This document shows, in pieces, positions 1 through 8,029 of a DNA stretch of 64,000 nucleotides; positions within the stretch are counted from its first letter, which is position 1, and each line of letters opens with the position of its first letter. The position numbers and the translations under genes were made by a program. The notes under the pieces are model-generated. The model was given only the letters and a program-made list of their open reading frames with translations, was not told the DNA's origin and ran no database searches. The DNA is from Chloroflexota bacterium. GTDB lineage: Bacteria; Chloroflexota; Anaerolineae; UBA2200. The stretch covers positions 186,001 to 250,000 of the forward strand of contig JACIWX010000002.1 of NCBI GenBank assembly GCA_014360755.1. The letters run 5' to 3'.

Positions 1-67
1 TGGTTTGGCTTTTGGCTGGCGCGGCCTGCCCACGACGAGTGGCGCTGCCGTCATCCTGAGCAATTGA
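1..67 (+). CDS. C-terminal end of a thiolase-like protein (partial)
   Basis: The frame beginning at base 2 is open and ends with TGA at 65-67, giving about 21 residues that end GAAVILSN. The piece has the Gly-rich, beta-strand character of a thiolase C-terminus, and it lies 12 bases upstream of a thiolase-fold gene in the same direction. I infer that this is the last part of a second thiolase paralogue. Pairs of thiolase-fold genes next to DUF35 genes are common. The fragment is too short for a firm family call. Confidence 0.45.
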   Translation, partial: GLAFGWRGLPTTSGAAVILSN

Positions 68-79
68 GAGGAGGTCAAC

Positions 80-1252
80 ATGGGTCTGAGAAAAGTAGCC
101 GTGGTGGGAGCAGGAATGACCAAGTTTGTCCGGCGTGCCCAGGAAACCGGCAAGGAATTGGCTTATGAGGCTGCCAAAATGGCTCTAGATTCCTGCGAGT
201 TGACGCTGGATGATGTGGATGGCGTAGCCCTTGGCACAGCCCCAGATGCTTTTGACGGCGTGCACATGAAGGGTGAATACCTGAGCGATGGCGCTGGAGC
301 CTGGCGCAAGCCGTTCATGCGCTCTTATGTGGGGGGTGGCACGGGGGTGTTTGCGCCCATACAAGGTTGGTATCATGTCGCCTCCGGACTGTTCGATGTC
401 TGCCTAGTGGTTTGTGAGGAGAAGATGTCCAGTTGCCAGCCTCACCCACAAGGTGCATTCCTCACCATTTTCGACCACACCACTGAGCGCCCATTGGGGC
501 CCAACCTGCTGTGGATTTTTGCGCTGGAAATGAACCGCTATATGCAGACGTACGGCTTGCAGAAGAAAGACATTGCCCTGGTATCGGTGAAAAACAAGCG
601 CAACGCGGCAGATCATCCCTGCGCTTTGCTGGGTGACCCCAACATTACGGTGGAAGATGTCCTGAAATCCGAGGTGCTGGCTTGGCCTGTGCAGCGCCTG
701 GATGTCAGCCCCGTCACCGATGGCGCCGTGGCTTTGGTGCTTGCTGCGGAAAACGTAGCCAAGCGCATTACGGATAAACCTGTGTGGATCAAAGGCGTTG
801 GATGGTCGCTGGACACCGCTTACTGGACAAACCGCGACCTCTACTACCCCAAGTACGTGGAATATGCGGCGCGCATGGCTTATGAAATGGCTGGCATCCG
901 CGAACCACGCAAGGAAATCCACATTGTTGAGCCTTATGATCCATTTGATTACAAGGAATTGCACCACCTAGAGGGGCTGCTTCTAGCAGATAAAGGCGAA
1001 GCTCCCCGCCTGACCGCTGAAGGCGTGACCGCACGCACAGGCAACATGCCCGTTTGCCCTTCCGGCGGGCTGTTGGGTGTGGGCAACCCTATCGCTGCGG
1101 CGGGCTTGATGAAGGTAGCCGAGATCTTCTGGCAACTGCGCGGCGAAGCGGGCAAGCGCCAGGTGCCAGGCAAGCCCATCACCGGGCTAGCGCAAGCCTG
1201 GGGCGACCTGATGCAGGTGGGCACCGTGATTATTTTGGGAATCGGGGGATAG
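80..1252 (+). CDS. Thiolase-fold protein lacking thiolase catalytic residues (Ltp2/SCP-x type)
   Basis: 390 residues, the normal length for the SCP-x branch of the thiolase superfamily; GAGGAGG lies just before the ATG. The fold is recognisable, but catalytic positions are changed. The nucleophilic Cys region reads VGGGTGVF, with Gly near residue 86. The HDC-F motif reads YDPF at 286-289. The GHP motif reads GNP at 335-337, so His is Asn. It cannot use ordinary thiolase chemistry. Thiolase-fold proteins of this kind that pair with DUF35 partners include the Ltp2 retro-aldolase of sterol side-chain degradation, and two DUF35 genes follow directly. I infer a CoA-ester aldolase, or a non-catalytic partner of the upstream thiolase. 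The substrate is unknown. Confidence 0.8.
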   Translation: MGLRKVAVVGAGMTKFVRRAQETGKELAYEAAKMALDSCELTLDDVDGVALGTAPDAFDGVHMKGEYLSDGAGAWRKPFMRSYVGGGTGVFAPIQGWYHVASGLFDVCLVVCEEKMSSCQPHPQGAFLTIFDHTTERPLGPNLLWIFALEMNRYMQTYGLQKKDIALVSVKNKRNAADHPCALLGDPNITVEDVLKSEVLAWPVQRLDVSPVTDGAVALVLAAENVAKRITDKPVWIKGVGWSLDTAYWTNRDLYYPKYVEYAARMAYEMAGIREPRKEIHIVEPYDPFDYKELHHLEGLLLADKGEAPRLTAEGVTARTGNMPVCPSGGLLGVGNPIAAAGLMKVAEIFWQLRGEAGKRQVPGKPITGLAQAWGDLMQVGTVIILGIGG

Positions 1253-1261
1253 GAGGAGAAG

Positions 1262-1771
1262 ATGACTGCAAAGATCAAGGAATTCCCTGGTGTGGGGCTG
1301 CGTGAATCTGACTTTACCGAGCGGAAAGTGCTTTTCACCGAGTGGAAACCAGATGCGCGCTACGCCTGGGATGCAGGTGTTGCTATCGGCCGCTATCTGG
1401 CAGAACTAAAGGAAGGGCGTATCATCGGGGTGCGCTGCCATCATTGCCGGCGCACTGTTGTGCCGCCGCGCATCTTTTGCGAATGGTGCTTCCGGCCCAT
1501 GGACGAGTGGGTGTACTTGGAAGACCATGGCGTAGTGAATACTTTCTCCATCTGCTATGTGCAGTGGGATATGGAGCGCCTCGAAGAACCGCTTATCCCT
1601 GCCGTGATCGAGATTGCCGGCGCATCTAAGGGGGTGGGGATTCTGCACCTGCTGGGTGAAGTGGATCCCCGAGAAGTTAAAATCGGCATGAAAGTCAAAG
1701 CGGTATGGAAGCCCGCAGCGGAGCGCATCGGAGCGATCACCGATATCCGCTACTTCAAGCCCATCAATTGA
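1262..1771 (+). CDS. DUF35 / OB-fold zinc-ribbon acyl-CoA-binding protein (copy 1)
   Basis: 169 residues, starting 9 bases after the thiolase-fold gene with a strong GGAGGAGA ribosome site. An N-terminal helical stretch (about 1-55) is followed by a zinc ribbon with Cys pairs CHHC (around 59-62) and CEWC (around 74-77), then an OB-fold ending in the conserved G-VKAVWKP strand. DUF35 proteins bind thiolase-fold partners and help to hold the acyl-CoA. Examples are the archaeal acetoacetyl-CoA thiolase/HMG-CoA synthase complex and the ChsH2-Ltp2 aldolase. Because a second DUF35 gene follows, I infer one DUF35 for each of the two thiolase-fold proteins. Confidence 0.88.
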   Translation: MTAKIKEFPGVGLRESDFTERKVLFTEWKPDARYAWDAGVAIGRYLAELKEGRIIGVRCHHCRRTVVPPRIFCEWCFRPMDEWVYLEDHGVVNTFSICYVQWDMERLEEPLIPAVIEIAGASKGVGILHLLGEVDPREVKIGMKVKAVWKPAAERIGAITDIRYFKPIN

Positions 1772-1782
1772 GGAGGTAGTCC

Positions 1783-2262
1783 ATGGCTCTGCTAGAGAAG
1801 GTGGATAAGAATATTGAAGCGCGAGCCTGGCAAGGAGAGATTCCTATCCAGAGTCGGTATACTTGTGGCCTGGCTGGCGAAAAATTCTTCCGCGAGATCA
1901 TGGAGAATGGCCGTTTCGCAGGCACGCACTGTGCTGAATGCGAGTACACGTACGTTCCACCCACCATTTACTGCGAACGCTGCTTCGCCAAGTTAGATGA
2001 ATGGGTTGAAGTGGGCCCAGAAGGGACGGTACAGAGTTTTACCGTCTTGCTCGTTGCTCCAGATGGTACTCCACTGGAAGAACCAGATATCCTGGCGCTC
2101 ATCCAGTTGGATGGCGCGGACAGCGTGCTGGTCCATCGCCTGGGCAAGGTGGGCTTGGATGAACTGGCTATTGGCATGAGAGTCAAAGCCGTTTTCAAAC
2201 CCAAGAAGGAACGTGAAGGTTCCATTCTGGATATTGTGCATTTTGTGCCTGTTAACGCATAA
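1783..2262 (+). CDS. DUF35 / OB-fold zinc-ribbon acyl-CoA-binding protein (copy 2)
   Basis: 159 residues, starting 11 bases after copy 1 with GAGGAGG upstream. The architecture is the same: helices, a zinc ribbon (CAEC, then CERC) and an OB-fold ending with a VKAVFKP strand. It is clearly paralogous to copy 1 but well diverged, so this is an old duplication. It probably partners one of the two thiolase-fold proteins. The gene ends 9 bases before a perfect hairpin, which may mark a processing or attenuation point before the CoA-transferase genes. Confidence 0.88.
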   Translation: MALLEKVDKNIEARAWQGEIPIQSRYTCGLAGEKFFREIMENGRFAGTHCAECEYTYVPPTIYCERCFAKLDEWVEVGPEGTVQSFTVLLVAPDGTPLEEPDILALIQLDGADSVLVHRLGKVGLDELAIGMRVKAVFKPKKEREGSILDIVHFVPVNA

Positions 2263-2270
2263 ATAGCCAC

Positions 2271-2305
2271 GAGACCCCAAAGGTTTCTCAAACCTTTGGG
2301 GTCTC
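2271..2305. repeat. Perfect 16-bp hairpin, dispersed family copy 1
   Basis: Arms GAGACCCCAAAGGTTT and its exact complement flank a 3-base loop (CTC). A further CACGAG/CTCGTG pair surrounds it (2268-2317). There is no T-run, so it is a poor intrinsic terminator. The arm differs from the hairpin at 29756-29790 at only two positions and has the same 16-3-16 layout, so both belong to one repeat family. Confidence 0.85.
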
Positions 2306-2344
2306 TAGGATCTCGTGGTATTACGTCGTATGAGGAGGAGAGTG

Positions 2345-3367
2345 ATGGAGATTCTGGCAGAAGGCAGCGGAGAGTTGGTCGGCTGGCATGACCCAGACGA
2401 GCACCGTGAATGGGTGCGCCAGAACAAGTCGCGCAACCTGCTAGATAAGCGCATGAGCATCGCGGAAGCGGTGGCGAAGTACGTCTTCGACGGCGCTTTC
2501 ATTGCTTTTGGTGGATTCGGCCACATTCGCGTTTCTATGGCCGCCGTGTATGAGATCATCCGTCAGCGGAAGAAACACCTTATCCTGGCTGGCAAGACAG
2601 CCGTGCATGATGCGGACATTTTGATTGGTTCTGGCTGTGTGGATCGCATTGAGGTCGCTTACGCTTTTGGCCATGAACTACGAGGCTTATCACCTGCCTC
2701 GCGCCGGGCAGTGGAGACGGGGCAATGCAAAGTGGTGGCAGAATTGAGCAACGCTGCTTATCAATGGCGCTTTCTGGCTGCCATGATGGGTGTGCCCTTT
2801 ATTCCCACACGGAATATGTTAGGCACGGATACGTTCAAGTACAGCTCAGCCAAAGTCGCGAAGGATCCTTTCAGCGGTAAGCCGATTTGCCTCCTGCCTG
2901 CTTGTTATCCTGATGTGGTCTTCATCCATGTGCCACGCTGTGACATGTACGGCAACGCACAGATTGATGGCACCATCATTGAGGATTTTGAATTGGCACG
3001 GGCAGCAAGGAGGCTAATTCTGACTACAGAGGAGATTGTCCCCGAATCAGAGATACGCAGCAAACCCTGGCGCACTGTCATCCCATTTTTCCTTGTAGAC
3101 GCTGTGGTGGAAGTGCCCTATGGCGCCCATCCTTGCCAAATGCCCTTACGTTATTTCTTTGATGAGGAGCACATCGGCGAATGGCTGCAGTTGTCCAGGT
3201 CCCCTGAGGGAACCAAGGAATATTTTGACAAATACGTCTATGGGACGAAGGATTTCAATGAGTATCTAGAACTCGTTGGAGGATTGCGCAAACTGCAATA
3301 TTTGAAGCAGGTGGAAGAGTTGCGCGCGCCCATGAGAGCACCCTGGTTGAAGAAGAAGGAGGAGTAA
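2345..3367 (+). CDS. Family I CoA-transferase, alpha subunit (GctA/IpdA-like)
   Basis: 340 residues from the ATG at 2345, chosen because GAGGAGGAG lies 5-13 bases upstream; upstream ATGs have no ribosome site. The fold matches the alpha subunit of glutaconate-type CoA-transferases, with the FGGFGHIR glycine loop near residue 60 and a C-terminal extension longer than usual (the family is near 300-320). It is followed 4 bases later by the beta subunit. The complex would move CoA between an acyl-CoA and a free acid in the cytoplasm. IpdAB-type ring hydrolases share this fold, so hydrolysis is an alternative. The neighbours suggest breakdown of a branched or cyclic acid. Confidence 0.85.
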   Translation: MEILAEGSGELVGWHDPDEHREWVRQNKSRNLLDKRMSIAEAVAKYVFDGAFIAFGGFGHIRVSMAAVYEIIRQRKKHLILAGKTAVHDADILIGSGCVDRIEVAYAFGHELRGLSPASRRAVETGQCKVVAELSNAAYQWRFLAAMMGVPFIPTRNMLGTDTFKYSSAKVAKDPFSGKPICLLPACYPDVVFIHVPRCDMYGNAQIDGTIIEDFELARAARRLILTTEEIVPESEIRSKPWRTVIPFFLVDAVVEVPYGAHPCQMPLRYFFDEEHIGEWLQLSRSPEGTKEYFDKYVYGTKDFNEYLELVGGLRKLQYLKQVEELRAPMRAPWLKKKEE

Positions 3368-3371
3368 GACC

Positions 3372-4139
3372 ATGCAAGGGGATTATACACCCACAGAACT
3401 GTTGGCGGTCGTTGCCAGCAGGTTGTTGGAAGATGGAAAATCCGCCTTCGTGGGCACCGGCTTGCCCATGATCGCGGGCATGCTTGCCCAACGGACACAT
3501 GCTCCCAATCTGCTGATCATCTTTGAGGCTGGGGGAATAGGGCCGCGGGTGCCAGTCTTGCCCATCTCAGTCGGCGAATCGCGGACCTTCTACCAGGCCG
3601 TTGCTGCTTCTAGTATGCATGATGTGATGTCTATCTCCCAGTCGGGCTATATTGACTATGGCTTCCTTGGTGCAGCGATGATTGATATGTATGGCAACAT
3701 CAATACCACGGTCATCGGTGACCATGATCACCCCACGGCACGCTTGCCCGGCAGTGGTGGTGCGAACGATGTGGGCTCTTTTTCCTGGCGTACCATCATC
3801 ATGATGCGGCAGGAAAAGCGACGTTTCCTGAAAAAGGTGGACTTTATCACCACCCCCGGTTATCTGACTGGGCCAGGTGCGCGGGAAAGGGCTGGGCTTC
3901 CTGCCGGCACGGGACCTTACCGCGTGATTACGCAGCTTGGCTTGTATGGCTTCGACGAGGCGACCCAAAGGCTCATGCTTCTGGCAGTTCACCCCGGCGT
4001 AACCATCGAACAAATTCAGGAGAACAGCGAATTCGAGATCCTGATCCCGGATCGTGTCGAGACTACCGAGCCACCCACTGCTGAGGAACGTCGCATCCTT
4101 CGGGAGATAGACCCAACGGGTATTGCCATTGGAAAGTGA
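3372..4139 (+). CDS. Family I CoA-transferase, beta subunit (GctB/IpdB-like)
   Basis: 255 residues, 4 bases after the alpha subunit, with AAGGAGGAG ahead of the ATG. The stretch FEAGGIGP places Glu52 where the catalytic Glu of glutaconate CoA-transferase B lies (Glu54 in the Acidaminococcus enzyme, from memory). That favours true CoA transfer over the IpdAB-type hydrolase, in which this Glu is absent. The segment after it (SGYIDYGFLGAAMID) is typical of the family. The stop codon lies inside a heptamer repeat. Confidence 0.85.
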   Translation: MQGDYTPTELLAVVASRLLEDGKSAFVGTGLPMIAGMLAQRTHAPNLLIIFEAGGIGPRVPVLPISVGESRTFYQAVAASSMHDVMSISQSGYIDYGFLGAAMIDMYGNINTTVIGDHDHPTARLPGSGGANDVGSFSWRTIIMMRQEKRRFLKKVDFITTPGYLTGPGARERAGLPAGTGPYRVITQLGLYGFDEATQRLMLLAVHPGVTIEQIQENSEFEILIPDRVETTEPPTAEERRILREIDPTGIAIGK

Positions 4140-4175
4140 CGAGTAATGAGTGACGAGTGACGAGTAATAAGTGAT
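4134..4175. repeat. Six in-phase heptamers, consensus RAGTRAY
   Basis: The units AAGTGAC, GAGTAAT, GAGTGAC, GAGTGAC, GAGTAAT and AAGTGAT follow without gaps, starting over the stop codon of the CoA-transferase beta gene. Related units occur at 32001-32021. It is a short tandem repeat of unknown function. Confidence 0.8.
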
Positions 4176-4218
4176 TTTGCTAGTGGATTCATTATGTGCC
4201 TTGGGGAGGGATGGCTGA

Positions 4219-5364
4219 ATGGATTTTGCGCTAAGCGAAGAACAGCAGATGATCCGCAAAACAGTACGTGATTTCGCCGAGAAGGAAATCCGGCCCATTG
4301 CCAGGGAAATAGACACTACAGGGCAATTTCCCTGGGAGATTATCCGCAAGATGGGCAATCTGGGGTTAATGGGCTTGCCCATACCTGAAGAGTACGGAGG
4401 TTCAGGAGCAGATACCATATCTTATGCGCTTGCCGTAGAGGAAATTTCCCGCGTTTCAGGTTCCATTGGCATCACCTTGGCTGCCCATACTTCGTTGGGT
4501 TTATATCCCATTTACCGCTTTGGCACCGAAGAGCAAAAGCGCAAATATCTGCCTCACCTGGCTTCGGGCCAGGGCTTGGCAGCCTTTGGCCTCACAGAGC
4601 CAGAAGCGGGTTCCGATGCTGCAGCCATCAAGACCACTGCTGTCCTGGACGGGGATCATTGGGTCATTAATGGGCAAAAAATCTTTATCACCTCGGGTTC
4701 CATTGCTGATGTAGTCATCATTGCAGCGGTAACGGACAAGTCAGCAGGCACACGAGGTATCAGCAGCTTTATCGTAGAAAAAGGCACGCCTGGCTTTCGT
4801 CCCGGACGCGACGAGGAGAAGATGGGACTCAAGGGATCGGTGACGTCGCAACTGTTCTTCGAAGATTGTCGCGTACCGAAGGAAAACCTGCTTGGCGAAC
4901 CAGGTGAAGGCTATAAGCAGTTTCTCATCACACTGGACGGGGGGCGCATCAGCATTGGCGCCATGGCCATTGGGCTGGCACAGGGCGCTTTCGAGGCAGC
5001 GGTGAAATACTCCAAAGAGCGAGTACAGTTCGGCCAGCCGATTGCCCGCTTCCAGGCTATCCAGTGGATGATCGCGGACATGGCCACCGAGATTGATGCG
5101 GCACGATTGCTGGTCTACCGTGCAGCATGGCTGAAGGACAAGGGCGTGCGCTTTACCAGAGAAGCGGCCATGGCGAAACTCTACGCCTCCGAGGCTGCCG
5201 AACGGGCTTGTTTCAAAGCCATCCAAATCCATGGCGGGTACGGCTATATGAAGGAATACGATGTCGAGCGCATCTACCGCGACAACCGTCTGACCACAAT
5301 CGGCGAGGGGACAAGTGAAATTCAGCGTCTGGTTATCGCGCGCCAAGTGCTTGGGGAAATCTAA
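4219..5364 (+). CDS. Acyl-CoA dehydrogenase (short/branched-chain type)
   Basis: 381 residues, the usual length. It oxidises an acyl-CoA to the 2,3-enoyl-CoA with FAD, passing electrons to ETF. Seen: the FGLTEPEAGSDA signature near 130, the C-terminal IHGGYGYMKEY segment, and IGEGTSEIQ with the likely catalytic base Glu363, as in butyryl- and medium-chain enzymes. It is the last gene of the acyl-CoA cluster, 79 bases after the CoA-transferase, with GGGGAGGG before the ATG. It converges on ychF. Substrate length cannot be read from sequence; the cluster suggests a short branched acid. Confidence 0.93.
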   Translation: MDFALSEEQQMIRKTVRDFAEKEIRPIAREIDTTGQFPWEIIRKMGNLGLMGLPIPEEYGGSGADTISYALAVEEISRVSGSIGITLAAHTSLGLYPIYRFGTEEQKRKYLPHLASGQGLAAFGLTEPEAGSDAAAIKTTAVLDGDHWVINGQKIFITSGSIADVVIIAAVTDKSAGTRGISSFIVEKGTPGFRPGRDEEKMGLKGSVTSQLFFEDCRVPKENLLGEPGEGYKQFLITLDGGRISIGAMAIGLAQGAFEAAVKYSKERVQFGQPIARFQAIQWMIADMATEIDAARLLVYRAAWLKDKGVRFTREAAMAKLYASEAAERACFKAIQIHGGYGYMKEYDVERIYRDNRLTTIGEGTSEIQRLVIARQVLGEI

Positions 5365-5445
5365 TCCGAAGTAACTTCTGCGATGGTTGGTACGAAGCCA
5401 TGACCGAGCGAAGTCGCCCGTTCTCTAACTGAAGGGAGAAAAGCC

Positions 5446-6543
5446 CTAGATACTGAAACGGATGTGGATGATATCGCCATCCTGCACAATGTAATCCCGG
5501 CCTTCTAGATGGAGCAGTCCTTTCTCGCGTGCCGCCACTGCTGAGCCAGCACGCACCAAGTCGTGATAACTGATGACCTCGGCACGGATAAAGCCGCGCT
5601 GCATGTCGCTGTGGATGCGTCCTGCAGCCTCAATAACAGCCGTGCCACGCTGGATAGGCCAAGCACGCACCTCTTTTCCTCCAGTGATCGTGAAGAACGT
5701 AATCAAGTTTAACAGGCGGTATCCAGCGTTGATAAAGCGGTTGAGGCCCGGTTCCTGAACCCCTAGTTCGCGCAGATAGCCAATGGCTTCCTCCTCGGGC
5801 CACTCTGCCAATTCTGCCTCGCACTGGGCGCAGATAACAACAAGTTCAGTTCCTTCCCTTTCCGCGAGGCGGCGCAGTGGTTCTACCAGGGGACCTCCAT
5901 TGGGTAAATCCTCTTCGCCTACGTTCGCCACATAGAGGATGGGCTTGGCGGTCAGCAGGTTCATTTCACGGGCCAGTTCCAATTCCAATGGGGAAAGGTC
6001 TGCGCCACGCAGAGAAACCCCCTGGTTGAGGCGTTGATGCAGCGATTCCAGGGCAGCGAGTTCGGCTTCGAACTCTGCAGGTCTGCCTTTGGCGGCACTC
6101 CTTGTTTTTTCTTGGCGCCGCTCTACCGTAGCGACATCAGCCAAGATGAGTTCCAGTTGCACGGTCTCAATATCTTGCATGGGGTCTAATTCTGCGGTCA
6201 CATGGGGGATGTCCGGATTGCGAAAAGCGCGCACCACCATGGCAATTGCATCCACCGTACGAATGTGGCTCAAGAACTGGTTGCCCAGCCCTTCGCCCTT
6301 GCTTGCTCCTTTGACCAGCCCGGCGATGTCTACTACGCGTAGCGTGCTAGGAACAACTTTTTCTGGCTTGACAATGGCTGCAATCTTTTGCAGCCTCTCG
6401 TCTGGTACTGCTACCACACCGACATTGGGCTCGATGGTCGTGAAAGGGTAACTTGCTACGAGTGCGTGCGCCTTGGTGAGAGCGTTGAAAAGCGTGGATT
6501 TGCCTACATTGGGCAAGCCCACTATACCGAGTTCAACTGCCAT
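5446..6543 (-). CDS. ychF: Ribosome-associated ATPase YchF/OLA1
   Basis: 365 residues, full length. P-loop GLPNVGKST at 9-17, a coiled-coil insertion in the middle and a C-terminal TGS domain. The usual NKxD base-specificity motif is NVGE, the known YchF variation that goes with ATP preference. YchF binds the 70S ribosome and acts in translation and stress responses. It lies 2 bases downstream of the Nudix gene on the same strand, so the two are probably co-transcribed. Confidence 0.97.
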   Translation of the reverse strand: MAVELGIVGLPNVGKSTLFNALTKAHALVASYPFTTIEPNVGVVAVPDERLQKIAAIVKPEKVVPSTLRVVDIAGLVKGASKGEGLGNQFLSHIRTVDAIAMVVRAFRNPDIPHVTAELDPMQDIETVQLELILADVATVERRQEKTRSAAKGRPAEFEAELAALESLHQRLNQGVSLRGADLSPLELELAREMNLLTAKPILYVANVGEEDLPNGGPLVEPLRRLAEREGTELVVICAQCEAELAEWPEEEAIGYLRELGVQEPGLNRFINAGYRLLNLITFFTITGGKEVRAWPIQRGTAVIEAAGRIHSDMQRGFIRAEVISYHDLVRAGSAVAAREKGLLHLEGRDYIVQDGDIIHIRFSI

Positions 6544-6545
6544 TT

Positions 6546-7004
6546 TTACCCCCTTGGCTTTCGCTTGTTGGATGCCTGGCTAGCCTGGTGCAATGCCTTA
6601 TGGAGGACGGGCAAGAGGCGTGGGATGACATCCAATTGATTGAGGCTTTTTTCATCCACCCAACGGACTTCCATGGCGTCTGTCGCGGCGATAGGCTCTC
6701 CGCTTACGTAGCGTGCCAAAAAGTCTATGAGCACATAGTGGTAAAGGATGCGCCCTTTTTCATCCCGCTGAATCAGGTCAAATGTGGAGAGCACTTCGCC
6801 GGGTTCGATCTCGATGCCGCACTCCTCGCGCACCTCGCGGACGGCAGCCTGTGCTAGAGTTTCGCCCAGTTCGACAGTCCCGCCAGGAATGCTCCATTGC
6901 CCCTGGTTCGGGGCATTGGCACGGCGGACCAGCAGCACTTGTCCCTCTTTCACCACCACAGCGCCAACACCAACGATAGGCACTGAGGGGTACTCACGAC
7001 GCAT
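6546..7004 (-). CDS. Nudix hydrolase
   Basis: 152 residues with a complete Nudix box at about 41-63 (GGTVELGE followed by REVREECG), which binds the metal and cleaves nucleoside-diphosphate-X compounds. The start has AGGAGGGG upstream. Sequence alone does not give the substrate; ADP-ribose or 8-oxo-dGTP sanitation are common for this length. It is the first gene of a pair with ychF and is divergent from the DUF1848 gene, with about 90 bases for promoters between. Confidence 0.92.
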   Translation of the reverse strand: MRREYPSVPIVGVGAVVVKEGQVLLVRRANAPNQGQWSIPGGTVELGETLAQAAVREVREECGIEIEPGEVLSTFDLIQRDEKGRILYHYVLIDFLARYVSGEPIAATDAMEVRWVDEKSLNQLDVIPRLLPVLHKALHQASQASNKRKPRG

Positions 7005-7096
7005 ATTTCCCCTCCTGCATGTGCATTATACTTCTTTACTCCCTGCTTGGCAATGTGGGGTAATCCGCTATAATTTCAGAGAGGAATGGTGAGAAA

Positions 7097-7942
7097 GTGA
7101 AGCAAGTTATCTCAGCTTCGCGGCGAACAGATATCCCTTTGTACTATACGCGTTGGCTGGCTGACGTGATTCGCCAGGGATTTGTAGATGTGCCGCAGCC
7201 GTACAATGCACGCGTGAGACGTGTTTCTCTGTTACCCGAAGATGTGCATACTGTAGTTCTGTGGTCAAAAGATTTCCGCCCTCTGTTGCGCAATGCGGCT
7301 GGCGTCAGGGACGCCTTGGCACGTTATGACCAGGTGTTTTGCCATTTGACCATCACTGGACTGGGAGGCACAGCATTGGAGCCTGGCATCGCCCCTTGGC
7401 AGGAAGTGATTGCACAGTTGCCAGAGTTGATTGCCTTTGCTGGGGACCCCCGCCGCGTCTCTATCCGCTACGACCCAATTGTGCATTGGTATGAGGGCGG
7501 AGAGGTCAAAAGCAATCTCCCCTTGGCAGAACCGATTCTGCGCGAGGTCAGCAAAACAGGCATCACCGCGGTGCGCATATCATTTGCCACGCTATACGGC
7601 AAGGTACGTCAGCGCAGAGGGTGGCGCTGGTATGACCCTGCGCCCGCACAGCGCCTGGAGATCACACGGGAATTGGTCGCCTTGGCTCATTCCCTGGGTT
7701 TGATACTCTATGCCTGCAGCCAGAACGATCTCTGCCTAGCCGGAGCGATGCCTTCTCGCTGCATAGATGGCGAATTGCTTTCTCTCCTGCACCCACAACG
7801 ATTGCCCGCTGCAACGGGCAAAGACCCAGGCCAGCGCCCTGAATGTGGCTGCACACCCAGCGTAGACATCGGCTCCTACCTGATGCGCTGCCCCAATGGA
7901 TGCCGCTATTGCTATGCCAATCCGAAGATACCCAGCAGATAG
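7097..7942 (+). CDS. DUF1848 family protein with C-terminal Cys cluster
   Basis: 281 residues from a GTG start with GAGGAA upstream. It opens with the family signature ISASRRTDIP, has a central TIM-barrel-like region, and ends with CGC (around 250) and CPNGCRYCYAN, that is CX3CX2C, close to the C-terminus. That is the radical-SAM cluster motif, unusually placed at the C-terminal end. The family is widespread and, as far as I know, without a defined reaction. Fe-S binding is a reasonable inference; a radical SAM reaction is only possible. Confidence 0.88.
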   Translation: MKQVISASRRTDIPLYYTRWLADVIRQGFVDVPQPYNARVRRVSLLPEDVHTVVLWSKDFRPLLRNAAGVRDALARYDQVFCHLTITGLGGTALEPGIAPWQEVIAQLPELIAFAGDPRRVSIRYDPIVHWYEGGEVKSNLPLAEPILREVSKTGITAVRISFATLYGKVRQRRGWRWYDPAPAQRLEITRELVALAHSLGLILYACSQNDLCLAGAMPSRCIDGELLSLLHPQRLPAATGKDPGQRPECGCTPSVDIGSYLMRCPNGCRYCYANPKIPSR

Positions 7943-7960
7943 AAACTTGGTAAGGGCTTA

Positions 7961-8003
7961 GAAAATAGAACAGGCTCCCGTGCCTGATGGACACGGGAGC
8001 CTG
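7961..8003 (-). terminator. Rho-independent terminator for the substrate-binding protein gene
   Basis: Perfect 12-bp stem (7971-7982 with 7992-8003, arm CAGGCTCCCGTG) and a 9-base loop. On the minus strand it is followed by TTCTATTTTCT. It lies 27 bases beyond the stop of the minus-strand gene and also ends the convergent DUF1848 gene. Confidence 0.8.
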
Positions 8004-8029
8004 CCTGGCGAGTCCTTGATGGCGCCCCC

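Noticed and set aside
404..967. 187-residue frame on the minus strand
   Set aside because: It lies wholly inside the thiolase-fold gene, has no family resemblance and no ribosome site; it is an antisense shadow.
4134..4175. Possible CRISPR array
   Set aside because: The repeats are 7 bases long and contiguous, with no spacers; it is a simple tandem repeat.
3567..4418. 283-residue frame on the minus strand
   Set aside because: It runs antisense through the CoA-transferase beta gene, the heptamer repeat and the start of the acyl-CoA dehydrogenase; no recognisable domain.
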